NCBI RefSeq assembly: GCF_004104075.1
Contig: NZ_QOVK01000008.1
Location: 102,999 to 166,998 of the forward strand
Source of the DNA: Leeuwenhoekiella polynyae
Lineage (GTDB): Bacteria > Bacteroidota > Bacteroidia > Flavobacteriales > Flavobacteriaceae
Direction of reading: 5' to 3'
DNA length: 64,000 bases
Position 1 is the first letter of the stretch. Each line of letters starts with the position of its first letter. The position numbers and the translations under genes are program-made. Under the pieces are notes generated by a model. The model saw nothing but the letters and a program-made list of their open reading frames with translations, made no database searches and had not been told where the DNA came from. This document shows positions 9,786 to 18,729 of the stretch, one piece after another.

Positions 9786-9873
9786 CTCGATAATCAAGTT
9801 TTTAACGCTTTTAAGGCTTGCATCGAAATCAAGGTCTATTTCTTTATAATGTCTTTTAGGCTTGACCCAAGAT
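9786..9873 (+). promoter_or_regulatory. Intergenic element A, resembling the element at 33864-33947
   Basis: This non-coding stretch between the trehalose gene and the M28 peptidase gene resembles the region before the M14 peptidase at 33972. Both start CTCGATAATC[A/G]AG, continue with a T/A run and CTTTTA-GGCT, and end with TTTATAA-TG, then GG-CTTG-CC-AA-AT. The first block is a 13-bp palindrome in the other copy and is one base off here. It could be a promoter/operator module or part of a leader RNA. I compared the two by eye only. Confidence 0.45.
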
Positions 9874-9886
9874 GATTTACTTTTAT

Positions 9887-9925
9887 GGCGAGCAGATTTA
9901 TTTTAAATTTCTGCTTGCCTTTTTT
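9887..9925 (+). terminator. Rho-independent terminator upstream of the M28 gene
   Basis: A 10-bp GC-containing stem (GGCGAGCAGA with TCTGCTTGCC, one wobble), an inner ATTTA/TAAAT extension and a run of six T at 9920-9925 form a classical plus-strand terminator. It lies 17 bases before the ATG at 9942. It may end the trehalose transcript, or attenuate a transcript reading into the peptidase gene. Confidence 0.75.
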
Positions 9926-9941
9926 AATCCTAACAATTGAT

Positions 9942-11291
9942 ATGAAATATACATTTACTTTTATTTTTCTTTCTTGTTTTACAGTCCTTCTGGCTCAAAA
10001 CAATGTCCCTTCAGAAACAGATTTACGCATCTATGGGATTATTGATGCGGTATCTGCAGATCGCATAGAAAAAGATGTACGCACTCTTGCAGGTTTCGGT
10101 ACCCGAAACACCTTTAGCGACACCTTAAGTAATACACGCGGTATAGGAGCTGCTAGAAGATACATTAAAGCTGAATTTGAAAAAACTTCTCAAAACTGCG
10201 AAAATTGCCTAGATGTGTTTTATCAGAAAGATTTAGTTACTCCAGATATGGGTGGCCGTATTCCTAAAGAAACCTATGTGGTAAATGTTGTTGCGATTCA
10301 AAAAGGAACTAAATACCCTAACCGCTATATTATTATGAGCGGTGATATAGATTCTCGCGCAAGTGATGCTACAGATTTTACAACAGATGCTCCCGGAGCA
10401 AATGATAATGCAAGCGGAATGGCAGGAACTATGGAAGCTGCTCGTGTGCTTTCTAAATATAAATTTGAGAATAGCATCATTTATGTAGGCTTATCTGGTG
10501 AAGAGCAAGGACTTTTTGGAGGGAAAGGATTGGCAGAGTATGCGGTTAAACAAGGTTGGGATATCATCGGGATTTTAAACAACGATATGATTGGTAATAT
10601 TGAAGGTGTTGATGGAGTAATCAGTAATCGGGATTTTAGAATTTTCTCTGAACCGGTACCGGCCAATGAAACTGAAAAACAGCGTAATGCCCGTCGTTTT
10701 TACGGGGGTGAAGTTGATGGAAATTCTCGCCAATTGGCGCGTTACATTCATAAAAATGTCTCTAATTATATGCCCGAAATGAACCCGATGATGATTTATC
10801 GTTTGGATCGTTTTGGACGTGGTGGTCATCATAGACCTTTTAATGATTTAGGCTTCGCCGGAATCAGAATTATGGAAGCTCATGAAAATTATACACAACA
10901 GCATCAAGACATCCGTACGGAAGATGGTATTGAATATGGAGACGTTATTGAGCACGTTAATTTCCCTTACGCAGCAAAGCTTACAGCAGTTAACGCTATT
11001 AATCTGGCAAGCTTAGCCTGGGCACCACCAGCACCCAAAACAGTGAAAATTGGTGGCATCGTAGAGGCAGACGTTAAACTGCAATGGACTAAAGTAGAAG
11101 GTGCTTTTGGTTATAAAGTTTACTGGAGAGATACTACATCTCCTACTTGGGACCACAGCCGTTATGTGGGTGATATTTCAGAAATAACTTTAGACGGGAT
11201 TGTAATTGATAATTCATTCTTTGGTGTTTCAGCGGTAGGTGCAAATGGTCACGAGAGTCCAGTAGTTTTTCCTAATGAAATAATGAGATAG
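9942..11291 (+). CDS. Secreted M28-family metallopeptidase
   Basis: This exported aminopeptidase-type zinc peptidase is 449 residues long. I place the start at ATG 9942 (MKYTFTFIFLSCFTVLLAQ, a clean signal peptide). The longer frame from 9885 would run through the terminator hairpin. M28 landmarks are PGANDNASG (bridging D155), SGEEQGLFGG (E187/E188), NNDMIGN (D215) and a late His in RFGRGGHHRPF. The first metal ligand, normally His in a GHYDS-type motif, is Asp here (MSGDIDSRA, D135), so metal binding may differ from the standard. The last 90 residues resemble a fibronectin type III-like domain (VKLQWTKVEGAFGYKVYW). The M1 peptidase gene follows after 46 bases. Confidence 0.85.
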   Translation: MKYTFTFIFLSCFTVLLAQNNVPSETDLRIYGIIDAVSADRIEKDVRTLAGFGTRNTFSDTLSNTRGIGAARRYIKAEFEKTSQNCENCLDVFYQKDLVTPDMGGRIPKETYVVNVVAIQKGTKYPNRYIIMSGDIDSRASDATDFTTDAPGANDNASGMAGTMEAARVLSKYKFENSIIYVGLSGEEQGLFGGKGLAEYAVKQGWDIIGILNNDMIGNIEGVDGVISNRDFRIFSEPVPANETEKQRNARRFYGGEVDGNSRQLARYIHKNVSNYMPEMNPMMIYRLDRFGRGGHHRPFNDLGFAGIRIMEAHENYTQQHQDIRTEDGIEYGDVIEHVNFPYAAKLTAVNAINLASLAWAPPAPKTVKIGGIVEADVKLQWTKVEGAFGYKVYWRDTTSPTWDHSRYVGDISEITLDGIVIDNSFFGVSAVGANGHESPVVFPNEIMR

Positions 11292-11337
11292 AAAATATTT
11301 GGAACAACTTTTGAATTCCATATTCTAAATACATACC

Positions 11338-12963
11338 ATGCATAAATTACTTTCTCTGGCACTTGGGCTATTAACTGTGTCAGCAATTGCTCAAAAAACA
11401 ACCTTCACACATCAAGATACTTTAAAAGGTAGTATCACTCCTGAGCGTGCTTGGTGGGATGTTTCCAATTATGATTTAAAGGTTGATATAGATCCTGATA
11501 AAGAATTTATTTCAGGAACTAATACTATTACCTATAAAGTGATCAATCCGTACCAAACGATACAAATCGATCTGCAAGAGCCCATGAAACTTTTGAGTGC
11601 GACTCAAGACGGTAAAAAATTAGCGATCAAACAAGATGGAGCAGCCCATTTTATTTCGCTGAAAGCAAAACAGAAAAAAAATGCTGTAAATAAACTCGAA
11701 GTAAATTTTGAAGGAAAACCCGTGGTTGGTAAACGCTTACCTTGGGATGGTGGATGGACATGGCAAGAAGACACTAACGGCAAAGCCTTTGCAGCTAACG
11801 CAAATCAAGGTGTGGGTTCGTCAATTTGGTGGCCTAACAAGGATATTCCTTATGACGAAATAGAAAGTCTGGATTTCTATATTACAGTTCCTAAAGGCTT
11901 GACAGGCGTGGGCAATGGTAAACTCATAGACTCTACTTCAACTAAAGATAAAACAACCTTTCACTGGGCTGTTAAAAATCCTATCAATAATTACGGTATT
12001 AGTGCTGATATTGCAGATTATGCGCACTTCTCAGAAATTTATGAAGGTGAAAAAGGAAGTCTGGACTTAAACTTTTATGTACTAAAGAAAAACCTTAAAA
12101 AAGCCAAAGAACAATTCAAGCAAGTACCTAAAATGCTTGAAGCTTTTGAATATTGGTTCGGCCCTTATCCATTTTATGAAGACGGCTATAAATTAGTTGA
12201 AGTACCTTATTTAGGTATGGAGCATCAAAGCAATGTCACCTATGGTAATGCTTACGGAAATGGCTATTTAGGTCGTGATCTTTCTGGTAGCGGATGGGGT
12301 TTAAAATTTGATTATATCATCATTCACGAGAGTGGCCACGAGTGGTTTGCGAATAACATAACAAATAAAGATGTTGCAGATATGTGGATTCATGAAAGTT
12401 TCACCACCTATTCTGAAAACTTATTTGTTGATTACTTCTACGGAAAAGAGGCTTCATCAGATTATGTCATTGGAATGCGAAATGCTATTCGTAATGACCG
12501 TCCTATCATTGGTACGTATGGTGTAGATCACGAAGGAAGTGGCGATATGTATTTTAAAGGTGCTAATATTTTGCACACCTTAAGACAATTGATCGAAGAT
12601 GATGAAAAATGGCGTGAAATTCTGCGCGGACTTAATAAAGAATTTTATCATCAAACCGTGACCACAGCTCAGGTTGAAAATTATATAAGTGAAAAAAGTG
12701 GAATTGATCTTACCGAATTTTGGAATCAGTATTTGCGTACCACGATGATTCCGGAGTTAGAATATACTATTAACGGAAATACGTTGAAATTCCGTTATGC
12801 AGATATTGTTGAAGGGTTTGATATGCCAATTCAGATTATGGTAAACCAAGAAAAAATATGGATTTATCCTGCTGCAAACTGGAATACCAAATCGTTTGAT
12901 GAACCTATTTCTGAATTTGAAATAGACCGCAATTTTTATATTGAATCTGAAGAATTAGATTAG
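11338..12963 (+). CDS. Secreted M1-family metallopeptidase (gluzincin aminopeptidase)
   Basis: This 541-residue exported zinc aminopeptidase is of the M1 type. A signal peptide (MHKLLSLALGLLTVSAIAQ) is followed by a beta-sandwich N-terminal domain. The catalytic domain has the exopeptidase loop YLGMEHQ (E295) and the zinc site H330-E331-x2-H334 with the third ligand E353 exactly 18 residues later (HESGHEWF...WIHESF). It is shorter than full-length M1 enzymes and lacks the large C-terminal helical domain, as in many Bacteroidetes paralogues. It probably works in peptide scavenging with the upstream M28 enzyme. The next gene starts two bases after its stop. Confidence 0.9.
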   Translation: MHKLLSLALGLLTVSAIAQKTTFTHQDTLKGSITPERAWWDVSNYDLKVDIDPDKEFISGTNTITYKVINPYQTIQIDLQEPMKLLSATQDGKKLAIKQDGAAHFISLKAKQKKNAVNKLEVNFEGKPVVGKRLPWDGGWTWQEDTNGKAFAANANQGVGSSIWWPNKDIPYDEIESLDFYITVPKGLTGVGNGKLIDSTSTKDKTTFHWAVKNPINNYGISADIADYAHFSEIYEGEKGSLDLNFYVLKKNLKKAKEQFKQVPKMLEAFEYWFGPYPFYEDGYKLVEVPYLGMEHQSNVTYGNAYGNGYLGRDLSGSGWGLKFDYIIIHESGHEWFANNITNKDVADMWIHESFTTYSENLFVDYFYGKEASSDYVIGMRNAIRNDRPIIGTYGVDHEGSGDMYFKGANILHTLRQLIEDDEKWREILRGLNKEFYHQTVTTAQVENYISEKSGIDLTEFWNQYLRTTMIPELEYTINGNTLKFRYADIVEGFDMPIQIMVNQEKIWIYPAANWNTKSFDEPISEFEIDRNFYIESEELD

Positions 12964-12965
12964 CA

Positions 12966-13541
12966 ATGACTAAACCCAAACGTCCACTACTTTATTTTAA
13001 AAATGCTGAAGAATGGCGTAATTGGCTACACGAAAACCATCACTTAGATGCCGGTGTAGAACTTGTATTTTACAAAGTAGCATGTGAAGAGCCCAGTATG
13101 CGCTGGGAAGAAGCTGTAAAGGTTGCCCTCTGTTACGGTTGGATAGACAGTACAGTTAGAAAGCTTGATGATAAAAGAAGAAAGCAATATTTCTGTCCAA
13201 GAAAATCAAAAAGTGTATGGAGCGCAATAAATAAAGGCTATGTTGATGAATTACTAGAGGCAGATTTAATACATCCCAATGGAATGAAAGCTATTGAGCT
13301 TGCTAAAGAAAATGGTTCATGGACATCTCTTGATGATGTTGAAAATGGAATTACACCAGAGGATTTACAAAAAGCCTTTGACGCAAATTCTAAGGCCTTT
13401 GAGAACTTCCTAAATTTTGCTAAAGGCTATCGCAAAAGCTACTTATACTGGCTAAATCAGGCTAAGCGCGAAGGGACGCGCAAAAAACGTATTACTCAAA
13501 TCATTGAGCTTTGTGAGCAGAATATCAAGCAGCGTTTATAA
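12966..13541 (+). CDS. YdeI/OmpD-associated family protein
   Basis: This small soluble protein of 191 residues belongs to the YdeI/OmpD-associated family. Characteristic parts are the N-terminal YFKNAEEWRNWLHENH, the ALCYGWIDS motif, the FCPRKSKSVWSAINK block and the basic C-terminal helix QAKREGTRKKRITQII. The biochemical role of the family is unknown, although members have been linked to resistance to cationic peptides and stress. It is translationally close to the M1 peptidase gene (2-base gap) and probably shares its transcript, which ends at the terminator at 13543-13574. Confidence 0.85.
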   Translation: MTKPKRPLLYFKNAEEWRNWLHENHHLDAGVELVFYKVACEEPSMRWEEAVKVALCYGWIDSTVRKLDDKRRKQYFCPRKSKSVWSAINKGYVDELLEADLIHPNGMKAIELAKENGSWTSLDDVENGITPEDLQKAFDANSKAFENFLNFAKGYRKSYLYWLNQAKREGTRKKRITQIIELCEQNIKQRL

Positions 13542-13542
13542 A

Positions 13543-13574
13543 AAAAGCCCAATACTCATAAGTATCGGGCTTTT
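13543..13574. terminator. Bidirectional terminator between ydeI-like gene and arabinose operon
   Basis: A 14-bp inverted repeat (AAAAGCCCAATACT / AGTATCGGGCTTTT, one G-T wobble, loop CATA) starts immediately after the stop codon at 13541 and faces the end of the minus-strand operon at 13594. A runs on the left and T runs on the right fit termination in both directions. Confidence 0.85.
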
Positions 13575-13593
13575 AGTTATATAAAACTCCAGA

Positions 13594-14778
13594 TTAATCT
13601 TGTACAGAAAATTTAAAGGAAGTTGTAGTCTCATATTTTTCCCCGGGTTTAAGAACCGTTGAAGGAAAGCCAGCCTGATTTGGTGAATCTGGATAATGCT
13701 GAGTTTCTAAACAAAAACCACTGCGATACGCATAGGTACCTTTACCATCCTTTTGAGTAAGCGTCCCATCGAGGAAGTTACCGGTGTAAAACTGAATAGC
13801 AGGCTCTGTGGTCATAATTTCCATAAACCTTCCGCTTTCAGGATCAAGAGCAGTAGCCGCCAGCTTCATTTCACCGCCGGTTCCATTCAAAATCCAGCAA
13901 TGGTCGTAACCCAATCCTTTCTTTAACTGATCCTCTTCCGCATTAATTTCAGCTCCTACTTTCTTTGGTTTATTAAAATCAAAAGCTGTTCCTGCAACAG
14001 ATCTCAGCTCTCCCGTAGGTATCAAACCAGCGTCAACAGGAAGGTATTGATCTGCGTTGATCATTACTTCAGTATCCAAAATTGTGTTGTCAAAATTACC
14101 TGAAAGGTTAAAATACGTGTGTTGAGTCAAATTAACCACAGTAGGCTTATCGGTAGTCGCTTCATACTTTACCATCAACGTATTATCTGCCTGTAAAGTA
14201 TAAGTTACTGTAGTTTCTAAATTACCGGGGTATCCCATATCGCCGTCAAGACTTAAGTAGGTAAGTTTTAAACCTACGTTATCGCCGTCTTTTACTTCTT
14301 CGGCATTCCAAACCACTTTATCAAAACCGGCGGTTCCACCGTGAAGACTGTTATCCCCATCATTTACAGGCAATTTGTACGTTTCTCCGTCTAACTTAAA
14401 TTCTCCTTTAGCAATTCGGTTTCCGTAGCGGCCAATGATTGCTCCAAAATACGGTGAACCTTCTACATACTCCTCCAGGTTGTCAAAACCTAAAACCACG
14501 TCTTGAAACGTACTGTCTTTACTCGGCGCTTTTAAACTGGTGATGATACCACCGTAAGTGATGACATCTACTTCCATTCCATTTGCGTTGACTAAAGCAT
14601 ATTTCTCAACAGGTATACTGTCCTGATACATTCCAAAATCGGACTTGGTTATGCTTGCTTCTGCCATTTCTTCTACGACAGGAGTGTCTTCTTTCTTGGT
14701 ATCATTTTTACAATTTACCAAGGTAAGTGACATCCCCAGAACAATTGGAATGACTAAAAATTTACTAGTTAATTTCAT
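13594..14778 (-). CDS. galM: Aldose 1-epimerase (mutarotase), lipoprotein
   Basis: This enzyme interconverts the anomers of aldoses such as L-arabinose and galactose. The 394-residue product starts with a lipoprotein signal (SLTLVNC, lipid-attached Cys at about residue 23), so it is probably anchored in the periplasm or outer membrane. Family motifs are FGAIIGRYGNRIAKG, NLTQHTYFNLSG with the catalytic His, YDHCWILN and the catalytic Glu in GFCLETQHYPDSPNQ. It is the last gene of the nine-gene arabinose operon, 21 bases after araA. A periplasmic mutarotase beside a sugar symporter suggests it readies arabinose released by the exported glycosidases for uptake. Confidence 0.93.
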   Translation of the reverse strand: MKLTSKFLVIPIVLGMSLTLVNCKNDTKKEDTPVVEEMAEASITKSDFGMYQDSIPVEKYALVNANGMEVDVITYGGIITSLKAPSKDSTFQDVVLGFDNLEEYVEGSPYFGAIIGRYGNRIAKGEFKLDGETYKLPVNDGDNSLHGGTAGFDKVVWNAEEVKDGDNVGLKLTYLSLDGDMGYPGNLETTVTYTLQADNTLMVKYEATTDKPTVVNLTQHTYFNLSGNFDNTILDTEVMINADQYLPVDAGLIPTGELRSVAGTAFDFNKPKKVGAEINAEEDQLKKGLGYDHCWILNGTGGEMKLAATALDPESGRFMEIMTTEPAIQFYTGNFLDGTLTQKDGKGTYAYRSGFCLETQHYPDSPNQAGFPSTVLKPGEKYETTTSFKFSVQD

Positions 14779-14799
14779 ACTCTTTTATTAGGTTGATAA

Positions 14800-16311
14800 T
14801 TACATGCGGTGCTGAAAAATCTGATAGTATGCTTCGTTAGCGTTGATTGTATCTTTAAAATCACGCACACGAGTCTGATCATCTATAACCAGCAATTCGA
14901 TACCTGCAATATCGGCAAAATCCTCCATAAATTCAGTAGTCACCGCCTGACTGTAAACTGTATGGTGTGCACCACCTGCAAGAATCCAACTGGTTGCAGC
15001 AATATCAAGGTCTGGCTTACAATCCCAAAGCACACGAGCTACCGGTAAATGTGGTAAATCTGCTTCTGGTTTTACAGCTTCAACTTCGTTAACAATTAAG
15101 CGAAAACGGTTACCCATATCTACTAAAGAAGCATTGATCGCAGGACCTTCTGGTGAATTAAAAACCAAACGCGCAGGATCTTCTTTACCACCGATTCCTA
15201 GTGGGTGTACTTCACATTTAGGCTTAGCATCAGCAATAGAAGGACAAATCTCAAGCATATGAGAACCTAAAACATAAGAACCCTGTGGTGTGAAATGATA
15301 CGTGTAATCTTCCATAAATGAAGTTCCACCGTCAAGACCTATCGCCATAACTTTCATCGCACGGGTTAAAGCAGCAGTTTTCCAGTCACCTTCTCCTCCA
15401 AAACCATAACCATCTGCCATTAGGCGTTGTGTAGCGATACCCGGTAATTGTTTCAGTTCTCCTAAATTTTCAAACGTATCTGTAAAAGCTCCAAAACCAC
15501 CTTCTTCTAAAAAAGCTCTAAGTCCCAATTCAATTTTAGCTGCATCAACCAGAGATTGACGTTGCGCTCCACCGTTTTTTATTGATTCAGCAAGCTCGTA
15601 TTCCTCGTCATAAGTCTTCAAAAGAGCATCAAGGTCTTCCTGTTTGATCTCATTTATTTTTGCTACAATATCTGAAGAGTCAAATCCATTTACGGTAAAA
15701 CCAAAACGCATTTGTGCTTCTACCTTGTCACCCTCAGTTACTGCTACTTCACGCATATTATCACCAATACGGGCAACTTTAAGATTTTGAAATTCATTCC
15801 ATCCAAGAGCTACACGTGTAAATACACCTAATTTTGTTTGCACACGTTTGTCTCCCCAATGACCTACAACTACTTTGCGTTTCTTACGCATACGAGACAT
15901 CATAAAGCCAAATTCACGATCACCATGCGCAGATTGATTTAAATTCATAAAATCCATATCAATCTCACCCCAAGGGATCTCTGCATTAAACTGTGTGTGT
16001 AAATGGCAGATAGGTTTTTGAAGTAAATTCAATCCTTTAATCCACATTTTCGCAGGAGAAAAGGTATGCATCCATAAAATTAATCCGATGCAATTTTTAT
16101 TGCTGTTAGCTTCCAGACATAAGTCTGTAATCTCATTAGGTGTTTTTACTAAATCTTTATAAACGATTTTCACCGGAATATCCTGAGAACTATTAAGTCC
16201 CTTTGCAATTTCCTGTGAATGATTTGCAACTTGTTTCAAAGTTTCTTCACCATATAAGTGTTGGGTTCCTGTAACAAACCAGACTTCGTAATGATCAATA
16301 TTGTAATTCAT
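14800..16311 (-). CDS. araA: L-arabinose isomerase
   Basis: Converts L-arabinose to L-ribulose, the first intracellular step of the pathway. At 503 residues it matches the usual length (about 500). Recognisable blocks are [14 protein letters not shown] at the N-terminus, [26 protein letters not shown], the active-site region [18 protein letters not shown] (catalytic Glu), [21 protein letters not shown] and [14 protein letters not shown] with metal-binding His. It is soluble, without a signal peptide. It lies 42 bases downstream of the symporter gene and 21 bases upstream of the epimerase, all on the minus strand. Confidence 0.97.
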   Translation of the reverse strand: MNYNIDHYEVWFVTGTQHLYGEETLKQVANHSQEIAKGLNSSQDIPVKIVYKDLVKTPNEITDLCLEANSNKNCIGLILWMHTFSPAKMWIKGLNLLQKPICHLHTQFNAEIPWGEIDMDFMNLNQSAHGDREFGFMMSRMRKKRKVVVGHWGDKRVQTKLGVFTRVALGWNEFQNLKVARIGDNMREVAVTEGDKVEAQMRFGFTVNGFDSSDIVAKINEIKQEDLDALLKTYDEEYELAESIKNGGAQRQSLVDAAKIELGLRAFLEEGGFGAFTDTFENLGELKQLPGIATQRLMADGYGFGGEGDWKTAALTRAMKVMAIGLDGGTSFMEDYTYHFTPQGSYVLGSHMLEICPSIADAKPKCEVHPLGIGGKEDPARLVFNSPEGPAINASLVDMGNRFRLIVNEVEAVKPEADLPHLPVARVLWDCKPDLDIAATSWILAGGAHHTVYSQAVTTEFMEDFADIAGIELLVIDDQTRVRDFKDTINANEAYYQIFQHRM

Positions 16312-16353
16312 AAAAAATATATACTTATACTATTATTTAGGTTTTGAATTTTC

Positions 16354-18003
16354 TTAAGAAAAATAGATGTAAACGGCGGCAACCATAACACAAATCGCTA
16401 TTCCCGCTGGTTTCATATATTTCCAAGGGGTGATGTCTACCTGACGGGTATATTCCTGAAGGTAATCTGTCTCTCTAGGATAGAATTTACTAACACCAAA
16501 TAAGATTCCTACTACCAACACAAAGATGATTCCCATAATGTGTAAGAAACTCGGGAAAGCCTCTTTAGCAATTTGAGCAAGCTCAGAAGCATCTGTAACC
16601 CCTCCCAATTCTGCAGCTGTGACAGCATTACCAGTAATAATCGGTTTGATCACATAAAGCGTTACCAAATAAGAAACTACCGCAAAAACAATAGCTATAT
16701 TGGCAGCTTTACCAGAAACACGTTTAGAATAAATACCCACTAGAATAATCGCAAGAATAGGAACGCTAAAAGATCCGTTAAGTTCTTGCAGGTAGTTGAA
16801 AATACCACCTTCAACCCCGTACAATAATGGAGCAATTAACATAGAGAAAACTGCAAGCAGGATACCAAAAGTTTTACCGGCGCGAACAACTTGCTTTTCA
16901 GAAGCATTGTTGTTGAAATACTGCTTGTATAAATCTAATCCAAATAAAGTTACAGACGAGTTAAGCGCAGAGTTAAACGAACTCAAAATTGCACCAAATA
17001 AAACTGCAGCAAAGAAGCCAACAAATGCAGTAGGAAGCACTGCTTTTACGAGCATTGGGTATGCTTCATCTGCGTTGTCAAGATTTCCGTTAAAATATTG
17101 AAAGGCTATAATACCGGGTAAGACCACGATTATGGGGCCTAAGATTTTCACAAAAGCCGCAAGACAGAGTCCCTTTTGACCTTCAGCAAGATTTTTTGCT
17201 CCTAACGTACGTTGTATAATAGCTTGGTTGGTACCCCAATAGTAAAAATTTACAATCACCATACCAGTGAATAAAGTCGTCCAGGGAACTGAAGAATCGG
17301 GTCCGCCCAAGATTTCAAACTTTTCAGGAAGGTTTGTTTTAAGTACGTTCATACCCTCTATAATGCTACCATCACCTACTGCCATTAATCCAAAAACAGG
17401 GATCAATAAACCACCTACAATAAGTCCTACTGCGTTTATCGAGTCAGAAACCGCAACGGCTTTAAGTCCACCAAAAATCGCATAAACCGAACCGATAAGA
17501 CCAATTCCCCAAACCGTTACCCAAAGGGCAGACTCCGGAGACATACCCATACGTTCAGGCAGGTCAAACATCGTGTTTATTGCTAAAGCACCAGAATAGA
17601 GAACAGTTGGTAACATCGAAATTGCGTATGCCATTAAGAAAAGAATTGACACAATCGTTTTCGTAAGTTTTCCGTAGCGCTTTTCTAAAAACTGTGGAAT
17701 AGTGGAAATTCCACCCTTTAAATATTTAGGCAGCAAAACGAACGCAGTAAAAACCATTGCAACAGCTGCTAAAATTTCATAGGCTGCGATAAGAATACCC
17801 TCGCTGAAACCGATACCATTAGCACCAATAATTTGCTCAGTAGAAAGGTTCGTAAGTAATAGTGACCCCGCAATTACCGGCCCGGTAAGACTTCGCCCTC
17901 CCAGAAAATAACCATCTGAAGTGGTCTCATCTGTGGTACGCGATGCGAAGTACGAAATAACTGCCACAAGAATTGTAAATGCAGCAAAAGTGATTAATCC
18001 CAT
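16354..18003 (-). CDS. Sodium/solute symporter (SSS family), probable L-arabinose importer
   Basis: This inner-membrane secondary transporter has 549 residues and about 13-14 hydrophobic helices. The N-terminal GYFLGGRSLTGPVIAGSLL and the later NLSTEQIIGANG match SSS/SGLT proteins, as do the motifs around GALAINTMFDLPERMG and AILSSFNSALNSSVTLF. It sits between araD and araA in the operon, which makes L-arabinose the obvious substrate, driven by sodium (or protons). No SusC/SusD pair or ABC importer is in the locus, so this is the only sugar transporter encoded here. Substrate identity is inferred from context. Confidence 0.9.
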   Translation of the reverse strand: MGLITFAAFTILVAVISYFASRTTDETTSDGYFLGGRSLTGPVIAGSLLLTNLSTEQIIGANGIGFSEGILIAAYEILAAVAMVFTAFVLLPKYLKGGISTIPQFLEKRYGKLTKTIVSILFLMAYAISMLPTVLYSGALAINTMFDLPERMGMSPESALWVTVWGIGLIGSVYAIFGGLKAVAVSDSINAVGLIVGGLLIPVFGLMAVGDGSIIEGMNVLKTNLPEKFEILGGPDSSVPWTTLFTGMVIVNFYYWGTNQAIIQRTLGAKNLAEGQKGLCLAAFVKILGPIIVVLPGIIAFQYFNGNLDNADEAYPMLVKAVLPTAFVGFFAAVLFGAILSSFNSALNSSVTLFGLDLYKQYFNNNASEKQVVRAGKTFGILLAVFSMLIAPLLYGVEGGIFNYLQELNGSFSVPILAIILVGIYSKRVSGKAANIAIVFAVVSYLVTLYVIKPIITGNAVTAAELGGVTDASELAQIAKEAFPSFLHIMGIIFVLVVGILFGVSKFYPRETDYLQEYTRQVDITPWKYMKPAGIAICVMVAAVYIYFS

Positions 18004-18030
18004 AGTGTTTAAATGTAATTAGTTAGTAGT

Positions 18031-18729
18031 TTAGCAACCCTGACCGTAATAGGCATCTTTGCCGTGTTTACGCTCGTAATGCTTTTTAATAAGAGAGTCT
18101 TTTAGCCTTGGTGCATTAGGATTTATCTGAAGCGTCAATTGCGCCATACGGGCTACTTCTTCTAAAACCTTACTGTTATAAACCGCTTTAGCGGCAGTTT
18201 CTCCCCAGGCAAACGGACCGTGATTTCCCAAAAGTACCATATTTACTTCTTTGTAATCAAGACCTTTATCCTTAAAACAGTCAAGAATTTGAATTCCTGT
18301 GTTGTGCTCATAATTACCAGCGATTAAATCGTCGTGCATAGGTGGTGCACAGGGTATATCTGCAGTTAAATGATCTGCGTGTGTAGTTCCGAATACTGGA
18401 ATATCCATCTGTGCCTGAGCCCAAGCTACAGAATATGTAGCGTGTGTATGCGCGATACCTCCTACTTCTTCCCAGTGCTTGTATAAATAAGCATGTGTTT
18501 TAGTATCTGAAGATGGACGCTTATCTCCTTCAACAATAGTGTTATCATAATCTACAATAACAATGTCTTCAGGTTTTAAACTTTCATAAGGAACACCACT
18601 GGGTTTGATAGCAAATACACCATTTTTACGATCTACTGCACTAACATTTCCGAAGGTATAAATAACAAGACCTAAAGCATCTAGCTCCATATTTGCTTCG
18701 TAACATTCCTCTTTTAACGATTTATACAT
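18031..18729 (-). CDS. araD: L-ribulose-5-phosphate 4-epimerase
   Basis: Converts L-ribulose-5-phosphate to D-xylulose-5-phosphate, which enters the pentose phosphate pathway. At 232 residues it is the normal class II aldolase-fold size. It shows the substrate loop FGNVSAVDR, KPSGVPYESL, the zinc ligands in GGIAHTHATYSVAW (H-x-H) and the third His in VLLGNHGPFAWG, plus the C-terminal HYERKHGKDAYYGQ, which is typical of AraD. Its first eight bases overlap the end of araB, so translation of the two is probably coupled. Confidence 0.96.
   Translation of the reverse strand: MYKSLKEECYEANMELDALGLVIYTFGNVSAVDRKNGVFAIKPSGVPYESLKPEDIVIVDYDNTIVEGDKRPSSDTKTHAYLYKHWEEVGGIAHTHATYSVAWAQAQMDIPVFGTTHADHLTADIPCAPPMHDDLIAGNYEHNTGIQILDCFKDKGLDYKEVNMVLLGNHGPFAWGETAAKAVYNSKVLEEVARMAQLTLQINPNAPRLKDSLIKKHYERKHGKDAYYGQGC

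Noticed and set aside
9885..9941. In-frame upstream extension of the M28 gene
   Set aside because: It runs through the terminator hairpin at 9887-9925 and would destroy the signal peptide, so the ATG at 9942 is preferred.
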